Assembly (NCBI GenBank): GCA_002705055.1
Contig: PAHY01000064.1
Span: 61,205 to 125,204, forward strand
Direction: 5' to 3'
Origin: Planctomycetota bacterium
Lineage (GTDB): Bacteria > Planctomycetota > UBA1135
Length of the DNA stretch: 64,000 bases
The notes under the pieces were generated by a model. The model was not told where the DNA came from, made no database searches, and saw only the letters and a program-made list of their open reading frames with translations. Shown piece by piece: positions 17,597 to 26,440 of the stretch. The position numbers and the translations under genes were made by a program. The stretch's first letter is position 1. The number at the start of each line of letters is the position of its first letter.

Positions 17597-17956
17597 TTAA
17601 TGTCCTTCCGAAACGAGATTGCGGTTCCAGTGGGGGATCTCGACCACCAGATCGCTGCTGCCATCGGCGACCGCCTGGCAGGCAAGGCGACTCTGCAGCG
17701 TGACGCCGGGGGCGTTGTCGAGCATGTCCTCTTCGTTCTCGCTGGCTTCCGACAGCGAGTCAAAGCCCTCCTTAACGATCACATGGCAGGTCGAGCAGGC
17801 GCACACTCCGCCGCAGGCGTGATCGATCTCCAGGTGGTTCTTCAGCGCCAGAGCCAGAATGCTGCCGGGCAGCCCATCGCGGGTCTCGACCGGCTGGTCG
17901 GCGTCGGCCTCGACGGTGAGGTCGGCGGGAAGAAACTGAATGCGGTAGGTGCTCAT
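17597..17956 (-). CDS. fdx: ISC-type [2Fe-2S] ferredoxin
   Basis: 119 aa. The cluster ligands are visible as HACGGVCACSTCH (CX5CX2C) and a fourth Cys in SRLACQA. The C-terminus ends in the PHWNRNLVSEGH tail typical of Fdx rather than plant-type photosynthetic ferredoxins. It supplies electrons during Fe-S cluster synthesis. Overlaps the hscA stop by 4 nt. Confidence 0.95.
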   Translation of the reverse strand: MSTYRIQFLPADLTVEADADQPVETRDGLPGSILALALKNHLEIDHACGGVCACSTCHVIVKEGFDSLSEASENEEDMLDNAPGVTLQSRLACQAVADGSSDLVVEIPHWNRNLVSEGH

Positions 17957-19854
17957 GACGCAGTTTCGGAGTCGAGCAGTTCAGAGACTTTGCGATCCTT
18001 GACCGCTTCGCTGGCCACGCGATGCATCAGCAGTTCGGCCAGCGGGAAGGAGGCTTCCTCGAGGCCGTCGAGGATGCCCTTGAGGGTCTCGGGGCGGTCG
18101 ATGGACTCGGCGTCGCCGGCTTCTTCCAGCGCGTCGACCAGACGCTCGCGCTGCGCGGCTTCCAGTTCGTCGAACAGCGCGCGCTGCTTCTCGATCGCAG
18201 CGACCACGGTGCCCAGTTGCGCGCGCAGGTCGACCACGCGGCGCGTGGTGAGGTCCTGCTCGGCGTGCTCCCAGGCATCGGTCAGCATCTTCTCGACTTC
18301 CTCGTCGGAGAGGCCGTGCTTGGGTTCAATCTCGATCTCGGCGCTGACGCCGGAGCGCTGTTCCTTGGCGCGCACGCGCAGCATGCCGTCGGCGTCGAGC
18401 GCGAAGCGCACGCCGATCTGCGGCAGACCGGCCGGCATCGGCGGGATGCCGCGGAGCACGAACTGGCCCAGACTGCGGCAGTCGTGGGCGAGCTCGCGTT
18501 CGCCCTGGAGCACGTGCAGCGTTACGGCCGTTTGCCCGTCCACCGAGGTGGTGAAGCCCTCCTGCGCCTGGGCCGGAATCGAGGTATTGCGCGCGATCAG
18601 CTTGGAGACCGCGCCGCCGAGGGTCTCGATGCCCAACGAAAGCGGGGTGACGTCGAGCAGCAGCAGATCGCGCACCGTGCCGCCCAGCACGCCAGCCTGC
18701 ACCGCGGCGCCCAGCGCAACCACCTGCTCGGGGTCAAGCTCATCGCGGGCGGGGCGCTGGAAGTACTGCGCGACGGCAGCCTTGACCAGCGGCACACGAG
18801 TGGAGCCGCCGACCAGCACGACCTCGTTGATCTGCTCAGCGGCCACGCCAGCATCGGCAAGCACCTGAGCGGAGCAGTCGAGGGTGCGCTGGATGAGCGG
18901 CGCGATCGCTTCCTGGAAGGTGCGCCAGTCGATCTTGCCGCGGTAGGCGATGCCCGCGGCGGGATCCTGGAAGACCAGTTCGGCTTCTTCGGCCGAGGAC
19001 AGCGCGATCTTGGTGCGCTCGGCGGCCATCCGCAGCGCGGCGCGGGCGGCCGGATCGGCCAGCACATCCTGGCCGGACTTGGCCTGAATCTCGCGCGCGG
19101 CGTGGAGGACCAGCGTGCGGTCGAAGTCGTCGCCGCCGAGATAGGTGTCGCCGGCGGTGGCCAGCACGCGGTAGACGCCGTCCTTCAGCTGCAGCAGCGA
19201 GACATCGAAGGTGCCGCCGCCCAGGTCGTAGACGATGACGTGCTCGGCGCCTTCCTTGTCGAGACCGTAGGCCAGCGCGGCCGCGGTCGGTTCGTTGACC
19301 ATGCGGACGATCTCGAGGCCGGCCAGCTTGGCGGCCTCGCGTGTGGCCTGGCGCTGGGCATCGTCGAAATAGGCCGGGACCGTCACCACGGCCTGCGTCA
19401 CTTCCTCGAGCGGGCGCTTCAGCGCGGCGGCGGCGCGGCGACGCAGCTCAGCCAGCACCTGGCCCGAGACCTCTGCCGGCGAGAGCAGCCGCTCGCCCAG
19501 GTCGATCATGGCCAGGCTGCGGCCCGGCGCGTCGACGATCGAGTACGGCATCGTCGCCAGCTCGCGGCCCAGATCCTGGACGCCTTTGCCGATCAGCCGC
19601 TTGGCGCTGTGCACCGTCCGATGCGGGTCCAGGCGCGCGCGCTCGCGCGCTGCCTCGCCCACGACCGGGGCGCCGTCCTGAGGGTAGCTGACGATCGAAG
19701 GCAGCGAGATCTCGCCTTCGGCGTCGGCCAGAATCCGCGCACCTCCCGCGTCGTAGACCGCCACCAGCGAGTTGGTGGTGCCAAGGTCGATACCGAGGAT
19801 GGGGCCGCGCGAGGCAGCCTCATCGTTCATCGGGAGCGTGGGGAGTTCGATCAT
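17953..19854 (-). CDS. hscA: Hsp70-family chaperone HscA
   Basis: 633 aa. Nucleotide-binding domain motifs: [43 protein letters not shown] and [11 protein letters not shown]. The substrate-binding domain follows (about 400-520) and then a helical lid. Position between hscB and fdx identifies it as HscA rather than DnaK; the acidic DnaK C-terminal tail is absent. It releases clusters from IscU by binding the LPPVK loop, which is present in the IscU here. Its ATG overlaps the hscB stop (ATGA). Confidence 0.95.
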   Translation of the reverse strand: MIELPTLPMNDEAASRGPILGIDLGTTNSLVAVYDAGGARILADAEGEISLPSIVSYPQDGAPVVGEAARERARLDPHRTVHSAKRLIGKGVQDLGRELATMPYSIVDAPGRSLAMIDLGERLLSPAEVSGQVLAELRRRAAAALKRPLEEVTQAVVTVPAYFDDAQRQATREAAKLAGLEIVRMVNEPTAAALAYGLDKEGAEHVIVYDLGGGTFDVSLLQLKDGVYRVLATAGDTYLGGDDFDRTLVLHAAREIQAKSGQDVLADPAARAALRMAAERTKIALSSAEEAELVFQDPAAGIAYRGKIDWRTFQEAIAPLIQRTLDCSAQVLADAGVAAEQINEVVLVGGSTRVPLVKAAVAQYFQRPARDELDPEQVVALGAAVQAGVLGGTVRDLLLLDVTPLSLGIETLGGAVSKLIARNTSIPAQAQEGFTTSVDGQTAVTLHVLQGERELAHDCRSLGQFVLRGIPPMPAGLPQIGVRFALDADGMLRVRAKEQRSGVSAEIEIEPKHGLSDEEVEKMLTDAWEHAEQDLTTRRVVDLRAQLGTVVAAIEKQRALFDELEAAQRERLVDALEEAGDAESIDRPETLKGILDGLEEASFPLAELLMHRVASEAVKDRKVSELLDSETAS

Positions 19855-20477
19855 GGGATCTGGGTGCCGTCGTGGCGCAGCGCGTCCTGGAGTTGCTCGC
19901 GACTGCGTTGGTGGTAGCGCAACTCGTAGAACAGGCGGCGCAGCGCCGCAAGTTGCGGATGCGGCGGATCCTGGTTTGCGGCTTCTGCCGTGCCGGCCCC
20001 CGCGCGGGCTTCCTCCGGAAGCTCGGCGAAGGCAGCGTGAAAGCGTTCCAGCAGCTCGGCTTCGGCCTGCTGCATCCGCTGAATGAACTGCTGCGCCGGG
20101 GCGGCATCCTGCGCCAGCTGGGTGCGGGCAGCTTCAGCTTCTTCGCGGAGCTCCATCATCGCCATGAGGAAAGCCGGGTCCGCTTCGGCGTCGGTGCCTT
20201 GGGTGGGCGCAACGCCCAGCCAGTTCAGCAGCAGTTCAGCGCGGCGGGCCGGGTCACGGAGCAGCGGGAAGGCGTCATTGAACTCCGCCATCTTGTCCTC
20301 GGCTTCGAGCCGGGCCGCTTCTCCTTGCAGAGCGAAGCGATCCGGGTGCCAGGCCAGACTCGCCTGGCGCAGGCGGTCCTCCAGGTCGCGGAGGTCGATC
20401 TCGAAGGACGGCGCGAGGCCGTACAGTTCGAAAACGCGGGCGGCCTGCTCAGACGGAGAAGGACTCGCCGCAGCCAC
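19851..20477 (-). CDS. hscB: J-domain co-chaperone HscB
   Basis: 208 aa from a GTG at 20477, the only start codon close before the conserved VFELYGLAPSFEID. The track's longer start lies in iscA. The J-domain HPD motif is in LAWHPDRFAL, followed by FNDAFPLLRDPARRAELLLNWLG, matching HscB. The C-terminal helical hairpin that binds IscU is present, with a slightly longer linker (AGAGTAEAANQDPP). It delivers IscU to HscA. The GTG start lies 29 nt inside iscA. Confidence 0.88.
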   Translation of the reverse strand: MAAASPSPSEQAARVFELYGLAPSFEIDLRDLEDRLRQASLAWHPDRFALQGEAARLEAEDKMAEFNDAFPLLRDPARRAELLLNWLGVAPTQGTDAEADPAFLMAMMELREEAEAARTQLAQDAAPAQQFIQRMQQAEAELLERFHAAFAELPEEARAGAGTAEAANQDPPHPQLAALRRLFYELRYHQRSREQLQDALRHDGTQIP

Positions 20478-20805
20478 AGGTGCTGGAGGCGTTCGGGTTC
20501 TGGAACTGGAAACCGCGCCCCTGCAATCCGCTGGTGTAGTCGAGCGTGGTCCCGTTGAGGTACAGCATCGACTTCGGGTCGCAGAACAGGCGCACGCCAT
20601 CGACCTCGACGACCAGATCGCCTTCGGCCTGGTTGACGTCGAAGTTGAGGGAGTACGAAAAGCCGGAGCAGCCGCCCCCCTTGACGCCGACGCGCACCCC
20701 GGCGGTCTCGGGGAGATTGTTCTCGGTCATCAGGCGCTTGATCTCGGCCACAGCCGAGGGCGAGATCAGGATCGTGCCTGGAGTCGAGGTTGCGGTGTCA
20801 CTCAC
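20449..20805 (-). CDS. iscA: A-type Fe-S carrier IscA
   Basis: 118 aa from the GTG at 20805, which overlaps the iscU stop as GTGA; the longer track start is in iscU. The three ligand cysteines are visible: one in KGGGCSGFSYSL and two in STCGCGESFSV. It accepts clusters from IscU and passes them to target proteins. Co-translated in the isc operon. Confidence 0.93.
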   Translation of the reverse strand: MSDTATSTPGTILISPSAVAEIKRLMTENNLPETAGVRVGVKGGGCSGFSYSLNFDVNQAEGDLVVEVDGVRLFCDPKSMLYLNGTTLDYTSGLQGRGFQFQNPNASSTCGCGESFSV

Positions 20806-21221
20806 GATGCCGGGGCCTCTTCGGAGGCTGGTGCTTCCGCGGGTTGAGCCTGCTTGGACTGGAAATCGGCGATGGCCTGGCGGATCGCGTCCTCGGCGAG
20901 CACCGAGCAGTGGATCTTCACCGGCGGCAGCGCCAGTTCTTCGGCGATGTCGCTGTTCTTGATCGTCCCGGCATCGTCGATCTTGCGGCCCTTGAGCCAC
21001 TCAGTCGCGAGGCTGGACGAGGCGATCGCCGAACCGCAGCCGAAGGTCTTGAACTTGGCGTCGGTGATGACGCCGTCTTCGACCTGAATCTGCAGCTTCA
21101 TGACATCGCCGCACTCGGGGGCGCCGACGACGCCGGTGCCGACGTTCTCGGCATCCTTGTCCAGCGAACCCACGTTGCGCGGGTTCTCGTAGTGATCGAT
21201 GACCTTTTCGGAGTAGACCAT
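20802..21221 (-). CDS. iscU: Fe-S scaffold protein IscU
   Basis: 139 aa from the ATG at 21221 (MVYSEKVIDHYENPRNVG). Ligands are present: GAPECGDVM (Cys and the Asp that aids release), FGCGSAIASSS and HCSVLAEDA. The HscA-recognition loop reads ALPPVK. An Ala/Pro/Glu-rich C-terminal extension (about 12 residues) goes beyond the E. coli protein. It holds the nascent [2Fe-2S] cluster made with sulfur from IscS. A 31-nt gap separates it from iscS. Confidence 0.96.
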   Translation of the reverse strand: MVYSEKVIDHYENPRNVGSLDKDAENVGTGVVGAPECGDVMKLQIQVEDGVITDAKFKTFGCGSAIASSSLATEWLKGRKIDDAGTIKNSDIAEELALPPVKIHCSVLAEDAIRQAIADFQSKQAQPAEAPASEEAPAS

Positions 21222-21252
21222 GTTGTTCTGTTGTCCGGAGCGGGGAAACGGA

Positions 21253-22473
21253 TTAGTGGCCCTGCCACTGGACGGAGTTGAGATCGATGCCCTCGAGAGC
21301 CATCTCGTAGAGCGGCGACATCTCGCGCAGGCGGCGCACTGCGGCGATGACGCGGTCCGCGGCGTAATCGATTTCGTCTTCGGTGGTGAAGCGACTGACG
21401 CCAAAGCGGATGGAGGAGTGAGCCAGGTCGTCGCCGACGCCCATGGCGCGCAGCACGTAGGAAGGCTCGAGGCTGGCCGAGGTGCAGGCCGAGCCGGAGC
21501 TGACCGCGATCCCGGGGATGCCCATGATCAGCGACTCGCCTTCGATGTAGGCGAAGCTGATGTTGAGGTTGACGGCCAGGCGGTGTTCCTGGTCGCCGTT
21601 GACCTGCACGAAGTCGAGTTCCGACTCGAGCCTTTGCTGCAGGCGGTCGCGCAGCGCGGCCATCCGGGCCTGCTCCTCGGCGCGATTCTCGAGGCACAGT
21701 TCAAGCGCCCGGCCGAAGCCGACGATGCCCGGCACGTTGAGGGTGCCGGAGCGCATGCCACGCTCGTGGCCGCCGCCGAACTGGATCGGCTCAAGCCGCA
21801 CGCGCGGGTTACGCCGACGGACGTACAGCAGGCCGACGCCCTTGGGGCCGTACATCTTGTGTCCCGAAGCCGAGAGCAGGTCGATGTGCATCGCTTCGAC
21901 ATTGATCTCTTCTTTGCCGAAGGTCTGCGTCGCGTCGGTGTGGAAGAGCACGCCGGCCTCGCGGCAGATCGCGCCGATCTCGGCGATCGGATGCAGCGTG
22001 CCGATCTCGTTGTTGCCGTGCATCAAGCTGACCAGCACCGTGTCCGGACGGATGGCGCTGCGCAGCTGATCCAGGTCGATGCGGCCCTGGGCGTCGACGT
22101 CGAGCCAGGTGATCTCCCAGCCCTCGGACTCGAGCCGCTTGAGCGGATCGATGACCGCCTTGTGCTCGGTGGGGGCGCTGATCAGGTGCTTCCCCTTGCC
22201 CTGATACATCCGGGCGGCGCCCAGGATGGCCAGGTTGTTGGACTCGGTCGCACCCGAGGTGAACACGATCTCGCGACCCTTGGCGCCGAGGCCGGCGGCC
22301 AGGGTCTCGCGGGCGTGATCCACGGCCTTCTCGGCGACCCAGCCGAAGTCGTGGCTGCGCGAGGCGGCGTTGCCGTAGTCCTCGGTGAGGAACGGCATCA
22401 TGGTGTCGAGCACGCGCGGATCCAGCTTGGTGGTCGCTTGCGAGTCGAGGTAGACGAGGCGGTGGTCAACCAT
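21253..22473 (-). CDS. iscS: cysteine desulfurase IscS
   Basis: 406 aa from the ATG at 22473; the track start lies in iscR. Class V aminotransferase fold with PLP Lys in [22 protein letters not shown], and the active-site loop [17 protein letters not shown] containing the sulfur-carrying Cys. The long catalytic loop is group I (IscS/NifS), not SufS. It provides persulfide to IscU and probably also to tRNA thiolation, and could in principle supply a selenium route. It starts 5 nt after iscR. Confidence 0.96.
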   Translation of the reverse strand: MVDHRLVYLDSQATTKLDPRVLDTMMPFLTEDYGNAASRSHDFGWVAEKAVDHARETLAAGLGAKGREIVFTSGATESNNLAILGAARMYQGKGKHLISAPTEHKAVIDPLKRLESEGWEITWLDVDAQGRIDLDQLRSAIRPDTVLVSLMHGNNEIGTLHPIAEIGAICREAGVLFHTDATQTFGKEEINVEAMHIDLLSASGHKMYGPKGVGLLYVRRRNPRVRLEPIQFGGGHERGMRSGTLNVPGIVGFGRALELCLENRAEEQARMAALRDRLQQRLESELDFVQVNGDQEHRLAVNLNISFAYIEGESLIMGIPGIAVSSGSACTSASLEPSYVLRAMGVGDDLAHSSIRFGVSRFTTEDEIDYAADRVIAAVRRLREMSPLYEMALEGIDLNSVQWQGH

Positions 22474-22478
22474 GGTGG

Positions 22479-22898
22479 TTAGACGGCGAGAGGGGTCTCG
22501 GGTTGGGCCGGCAGCAGCTCGGCGACGGTCATGCCTTCCAGCACGTTGCGGATGTTGCGCGTCACCCGGCCGATGCCGGTCTGGATGATGCACGAGGCTT
22601 CCAGGTCGCAGCTGTGAGCCATGCAATCGGTCATCGCGACCGGGCCTTCCAGCACTTCGACGACCCGGGCGAGCGCCAGCCGCTCGGCGGGCTGCGTGAG
22701 GCGGTAACCACCCCCGGGGCCACGGGTGGCCTCGAGCAGTTCGGCGCGCGACAGATCCTTGAGGACCTCAGCCAGCAGGCGCTTGGGAAGCTTGAGCTCC
22801 TCGACGATTTCGCGCACGGAGCAATACTCGCCCGGGCGGCTGGCCAGATACGCCAGCGCCATGAGGCCGTATTCCGAACGTCGGGTCAGTCGGAGCAT
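22479..22898 (-). CDS. iscR: Rrf2-family regulator IscR
   Basis: 139 aa. The winged helix covers about residues 1-65 ([19 protein letters not shown], then GGGYRLTQP). The cluster-binding segment reads [12 protein letters not shown], a CX4CX5C pattern where E. coli IscR has CX5CX5C plus His. As the first gene of the isc operon it is expected to bind an Fe-S cluster and repress this operon when clusters are sufficient. Palindromic sequence lies immediately upstream. Confidence 0.9.
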   Translation of the reverse strand: MLRLTRRSEYGLMALAYLASRPGEYCSVREIVEELKLPKRLLAEVLKDLSRAELLEATRGPGGGYRLTQPAERLALARVVEVLEGPVAMTDCMAHSCDLEASCIIQTGIGRVTRNIRNVLEGMTVAELLPAQPETPLAV

Positions 22899-22909
22899 CC
22901 CGATAATTT

Positions 22910-22926
22910 AGCACCCAGATGGTGCT
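22910..22926 (-). promoter_or_regulatory. candidate IscR operator (inverted repeat AGCACC-N5-GGTGCT)
   Basis: A perfect 6+6 inverted repeat with a 5-nt spacer sits 12 nt upstream of the iscR start codon. A second, weaker repeat (GCAC-N7-GTGC, 22942-22956) lies upstream of it. The region is markedly more AT-rich than its surroundings, as expected of a promoter. Assignment to IscR is inference from position. Confidence 0.45.
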
Positions 22927-22983
22927 CTTCCATCCTATTCGGCACGTTTTAAGTGCTGATTAAACAGCGCCGAAGGCTTGTTC

Positions 22984-23520
22984 CTAGTCCTGGGCCGCGC
23001 GGCCGCTCTGCTTGGCGGTCGGCACGACTTGCTCCAGTAGGCTGAAAAACGGCTTCGGAAGGCGGGTGGGGCGCATATCTCCTGCCCGGACGCAGCCCAG
23101 CTCGACTTCGCCCTCGGCACAGATCCGGCTCATCGAACCGTCCCAAAGCCCATCCGGGAGGGAGGACAGCGAGCCACTCGCGCCCGAGGCAGGACTCCGC
23201 GCGAGAATCTCCTCGGAATCGCCTTCCGGCACCACGATGCGGTGCGAAAAAGCGATCCGCGACGCACTCCAGCGCGCGACCTGCGTCCGAACCAGCAGCA
23301 GATCGTCGTACTGGATCGGCGCGCGATACCGACAGCGGGCCTCCGTCACCGGCAGCAGAATGCCGTGCTCCTGCTCCAAATCGCGGTAGCGGCAGCCTTC
23401 CGCGCGCATCCACTCGACGCGGCCCATCTCGAACATGGCGAGATAGCGGCCGTAGTACAGCACTCCCATCGAGTCGATATCCCGATAGAGAACGCGGTAG
23501 CTGGCTGCATGCGTGGCCAT
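22984..23520 (-). CDS. YbgC/4-hydroxybenzoyl-CoA-type thioesterase
   Basis: 178 aa from the ATG at 23520, where the family N-terminus begins (YRVLYRDIDSMGVLYYGRYLAMFEMGRVEWMR). The Asp in RDIDSMGVLYYG is the usual catalytic residue of hotdog-fold acyl-CoA thioesterases. The protein is longer than typical (about 135 aa) because of a Ser/Gly-rich insert around residues 105-135. It probably cleaves an acyl-CoA or acyl-ACP in the cytoplasm. It lies 85 nt upstream of iscR on the same strand and may be outside the isc operon. Confidence 0.82.
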   Translation of the reverse strand: MATHAASYRVLYRDIDSMGVLYYGRYLAMFEMGRVEWMRAEGCRYRDLEQEHGILLPVTEARCRYRAPIQYDDLLLVRTQVARWSASRIAFSHRIVVPEGDSEEILARSPASGASGSLSSLPDGLWDGSMSRICAEGEVELGCVRAGDMRPTRLPKPFFSLLEQVVPTAKQSGRAAQD

Positions 23521-23612
23521 GCCCGATTGTAGGGGGAGGATCGGCCAGCATCGCGGGCCCGATTCAGATCCTCGATGGCGTCGATGCAGGCTCTCTGTCA
23601 GAATCCCGGCGC

Positions 23613-24458
23613 ATGGCTGCACTCGTCCCCGCCGATGCGACGCGTGATCGGATGCTCCAGGTCATCGGGCTGAGCTTCCTGTTCCCCGGGCTGGGGCACC
23701 TCGTCGCCGGAGAGCGCAAGCTCGGACTGGCTTGGATGCTCACCGCCAACGCGATGCTGCTGGCGGGCTTCCAGTTGGCGGGCGCGACCCAACTCGATTT
23801 CGGTTTCAGCTGGGTCCTGTTCGGCGCGCTGAAGGTCGCCATCACGCTGCCCGAGTCGCTGAACTTCGGCGGCACCCTGCTGCTGGCCAACATCACCGAG
23901 AGCGTCGAAGGCAGCGGCCGTTTTGTCGAGTACCTGCCGTATCGCCAGATCGGCTATCTGCTCAGCGGCGTGGCCGGGATCGTTTCGATCGCCTCGGCTC
24001 CGCACGCAGCCGGCAGGGTGTTGGCTCAGATGCAGCCAAACTCGCATCGGAAGCTGCACCCGGGACAGGCGGCTGTCATGTCGCTGCTGCTTCCGGGATG
24101 GGGGCACTGGGCGAGCGGGCGTCGCTTCAAGGCCAAGCTGCTCGGCATCACGCTGATGCTGATGTTCATCCTCGGTCTGGCGCTGGGCGGTTTCGCCGAC
24201 TTCGATCGTCAGCGCCACGGCTACTACTGGATCGGCCAGATGTTCATGGGGCTGCCCGCGTGGCTGTCCTACCTGCCGCTGCTGCCCGTCAAGATGGGCA
24301 CGGTGCTGCCGTATCAGGACACCGGCTTCACCTTCACTTCGGTAGCCGGCCTGTTCAACATCGTGGTCGCACTCGATGCCTACCACCGCGCCGAGGCGGA
24401 TTGGCTCCGACCGAAGCAGGAGGGTGCTGCAGAGCAGGTCGAGGAGGGCGTGGCGTGA
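23613..24458 (+). CDS. multipass membrane protein (possibly DUF6677-like)
   Basis: 281 aa with about six hydrophobic segments. Two similar blocks, FLFPGLGHLVAGERKLGLAWM and a SLLLPGWGHWASGRRFKAKLL repeat near residue 155, are of the PGxGHxxxG type seen in TM2-like and related small membrane domains. I recall a similar family (DUF6677) from planctomycetes but cannot confirm membership. It is followed by a coupled small membrane gene (GTGA overlap). Function is unknown. Confidence 0.65.
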   Translation: MAALVPADATRDRMLQVIGLSFLFPGLGHLVAGERKLGLAWMLTANAMLLAGFQLAGATQLDFGFSWVLFGALKVAITLPESLNFGGTLLLANITESVEGSGRFVEYLPYRQIGYLLSGVAGIVSIASAPHAAGRVLAQMQPNSHRKLHPGQAAVMSLLLPGWGHWASGRRFKAKLLGITLMLMFILGLALGGFADFDRQRHGYYWIGQMFMGLPAWLSYLPLLPVKMGTVLPYQDTGFTFTSVAGLFNIVVALDAYHRAEADWLRPKQEGAAEQVEEGVA

Positions 24459-24667
24459 GCAACATCTTCGTTCAGCTGCTGCTCCTGCTGTTCTTCAGCT
24501 TCGCGCTGGCCGCGGTCGTTTCCTGCTACCGCGATGATGAGCCCGAAGCGGTGGTGCGTGGCATTCCGCGTCGCATGTTCCTCTTTGCAGGGACGGTCGC
24601 CGGGCTGGCTGTGCTGGCCTACGTGCTGGGCGTGACGCTGCTCTCGCCCGGAAGCGCGCCGGCCTAG
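24455..24667 (+). CDS. small two-helix membrane protein
   Basis: 70 aa, from a GTG overlapping the previous stop (GTGA). Two hydrophobic segments (about 5-24 and 42-62) flank a conserved-looking polar loop, SCYRDDEPEAVVRGIPRR. The tight coupling with the upstream membrane protein suggests they work as a pair. The track buries it in a longer shadow ORF beginning at 23732. I do not recognise the family. Confidence 0.65.
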   Translation: MSNIFVQLLLLLFFSFALAAVVSCYRDDEPEAVVRGIPRRMFLFAGTVAGLAVLAYVLGVTLLSPGSAPA

Positions 24668-24679
24668 GCGGGCAGCGCG

Positions 24680-26440
24680 CTAGTCCTGCTTGGACGGCGC
24701 GTCGGGTGGTGTCGAGACAGGCGCGCGCATCTCCTGACCGGCCAGATAGCCCAGTTCGGCGAGCATCCTTCGCTTGCGATCGCTGATGGGGGCGCCGTTG
24801 CCGCCGCTGCCTCGGGTGGGGTCGAAGGCCTGAAGCGTGCTGCCGCTTGCTTCGAAGAGGCGGCCGTGTGCCGCGGCGCGGTAGAGCGGCATTTGCGAGG
24901 CAAAGCGGGCAGGAGGTTGTTCGAGGGAATGCTCGAGCTCGTGCTCGATGCCGGCGAGGTCGAGCAGACTTGCGCCCAGGAGCTCGGCGGGTACGCGGGC
25001 CTCGTTGCGGCGTGGCTCGAGCTTGCCCGGGGCGATGATCCCGACTGGAACGAGGACCACCGAGTCGCCGAAGGCATGGCCGTGCTCGAATGAGCCGTCT
25101 TCCCAGAGCTCTTCGCCGTGGTCACTGTGCAGAGCGATCACGAGCTCGCGCGGATGCTCGCTGAGCAGGTTCTGCAGCCAGGGGCCAAGCTGAGCGTCGA
25201 GGGTCTCGACCTCGGCGAAGTAGCGCTTGCGGACGGTCTGGCGCTTGGCTGCATCGAGCGCGAAGAACTGAGCGCGCTCCTGGGGGGACGTGTCCTTGCC
25301 GAAGAACTCGGCGAGTGGCAGCTCGGCCAGGGGGTCGGGCTCGGGGCCGTAGCGATACGGCAGATGGGGAGCCATCAGGTGCAGCACGTAGAAACGGGGC
25401 CGCCCTGCCGGAGACGCGAAGAACTCTTCGGCAGCTTGGAGGGCGTCGCCCGTGCGGTCGCTGGCGCGCTGATAGCGCTCGAAGCCGCGCGAGAGCCCCG
25501 TCCAGGTCTCGAGCATGGGGTTTTGATGGACCATCCCCGTGGCGTATCCGGCCGCTCGAAAGCGTTCGGCGAGCAGCGTGAGCTGATCGTCGATCGCGGA
25601 GAGTTGGCGATCCTCGGGCTGCCCGGTGGCCGAGGCTTGGAAAGGCCCGCGCCCCGCCTGATGCTGGTCGGCCGGCAAGCCGCTGAAGAGCGAGGCGTAG
25701 GAGGGCAGGGTCCAGTTGGAAGGCGAGACCGCCTGCGACCACCAGTGCCCTTGGGCCAGCAGGCTGCGCAGCACGGGCGCGTGCTCGAGGGCGTCGGAGC
25801 GCAGCGTGTCGATGGTGACGAGCAGCACATCCGGCTGCTGGGACGGCGGAGCGAGCGACTCGACGACCGGAGCCTGCCAGGCGAGCTCGGTTTGGGGTGC
25901 CTGCTCGCCGAGAGGACGCGGATCCCGAGCGATCAGGATGAGGGTGCCAGCGGTGGAGGGGAGCTCGGCTTCGAGCGAAGTCCAGGGCTCGCTGAGCTGC
26001 AGCGGCTGCGCTTCGAGGCGCAGGGTAGCGAGGGACTGCGGCGGCTGGTCGGCGGCCTGCCAGAAGACCTCGAAGCGAGTCGGTACGGCGGGGCGCGGGC
26101 CCGTGCGTCGGACTGCCGTGTGGAGCCGACGAGGTGCAGGGCTGGGGCCGAGCTCGACTGAGAGCTGGGTGGGCGTCGCGGTGAGGACCGCGTCCCGTTC
26201 GTCGCCGAGGATCGCTTGCGGCCGCACCTGGAGCAGGCTGGGGTCCACGCCGTGCCACATCGTGAGGTACTCACTGCGGGCATGGGTCCAGGGGCCGGAG
26301 CTTGTGATGGGCGCGTCGTGGACGCCCGGGTTCCAGCTTGCTTGGACTTCAGCCGGCGCGGACGGCTTGCCGCAAGCCCCGCCGGCCAGCAGCGCGAGCA
26401 GGGCGAAGCAGGCCCGGAAGCAAGGGAAGAGTGCCTTCAT
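24680..26440 (-). CDS. sulfatase-fold lipoprotein (alkaline phosphatase superfamily)
   Basis: 586 aa. MKALFPCFRACFALLALLAGGACG is a lipoprotein signal. The C-terminal two thirds has the metal-site motif VLLVTIDTLRSDAL, an active-site block NWTLPSYASLFSG, and a SDHGEELWEDGSFEHGH block with the other ligands. Where sulfatases have Cys or Ser (C/S-x-P-S-R) for formylglycine, this protein has Thr (T-L-P-S), so it is more likely a phosphatase, phosphotransferase or related hydrolase. It starts in an ATGA overlap with dprA. Confidence 0.78.
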   Translation of the reverse strand: MKALFPCFRACFALLALLAGGACGKPSAPAEVQASWNPGVHDAPITSSGPWTHARSEYLTMWHGVDPSLLQVRPQAILGDERDAVLTATPTQLSVELGPSPAPRRLHTAVRRTGPRPAVPTRFEVFWQAADQPPQSLATLRLEAQPLQLSEPWTSLEAELPSTAGTLILIARDPRPLGEQAPQTELAWQAPVVESLAPPSQQPDVLLVTIDTLRSDALEHAPVLRSLLAQGHWWSQAVSPSNWTLPSYASLFSGLPADQHQAGRGPFQASATGQPEDRQLSAIDDQLTLLAERFRAAGYATGMVHQNPMLETWTGLSRGFERYQRASDRTGDALQAAEEFFASPAGRPRFYVLHLMAPHLPYRYGPEPDPLAELPLAEFFGKDTSPQERAQFFALDAAKRQTVRKRYFAEVETLDAQLGPWLQNLLSEHPRELVIALHSDHGEELWEDGSFEHGHAFGDSVVLVPVGIIAPGKLEPRRNEARVPAELLGASLLDLAGIEHELEHSLEQPPARFASQMPLYRAAAHGRLFEASGSTLQAFDPTRGSGGNGAPISDRKRRMLAELGYLAGQEMRAPVSTPPDAPSKQD

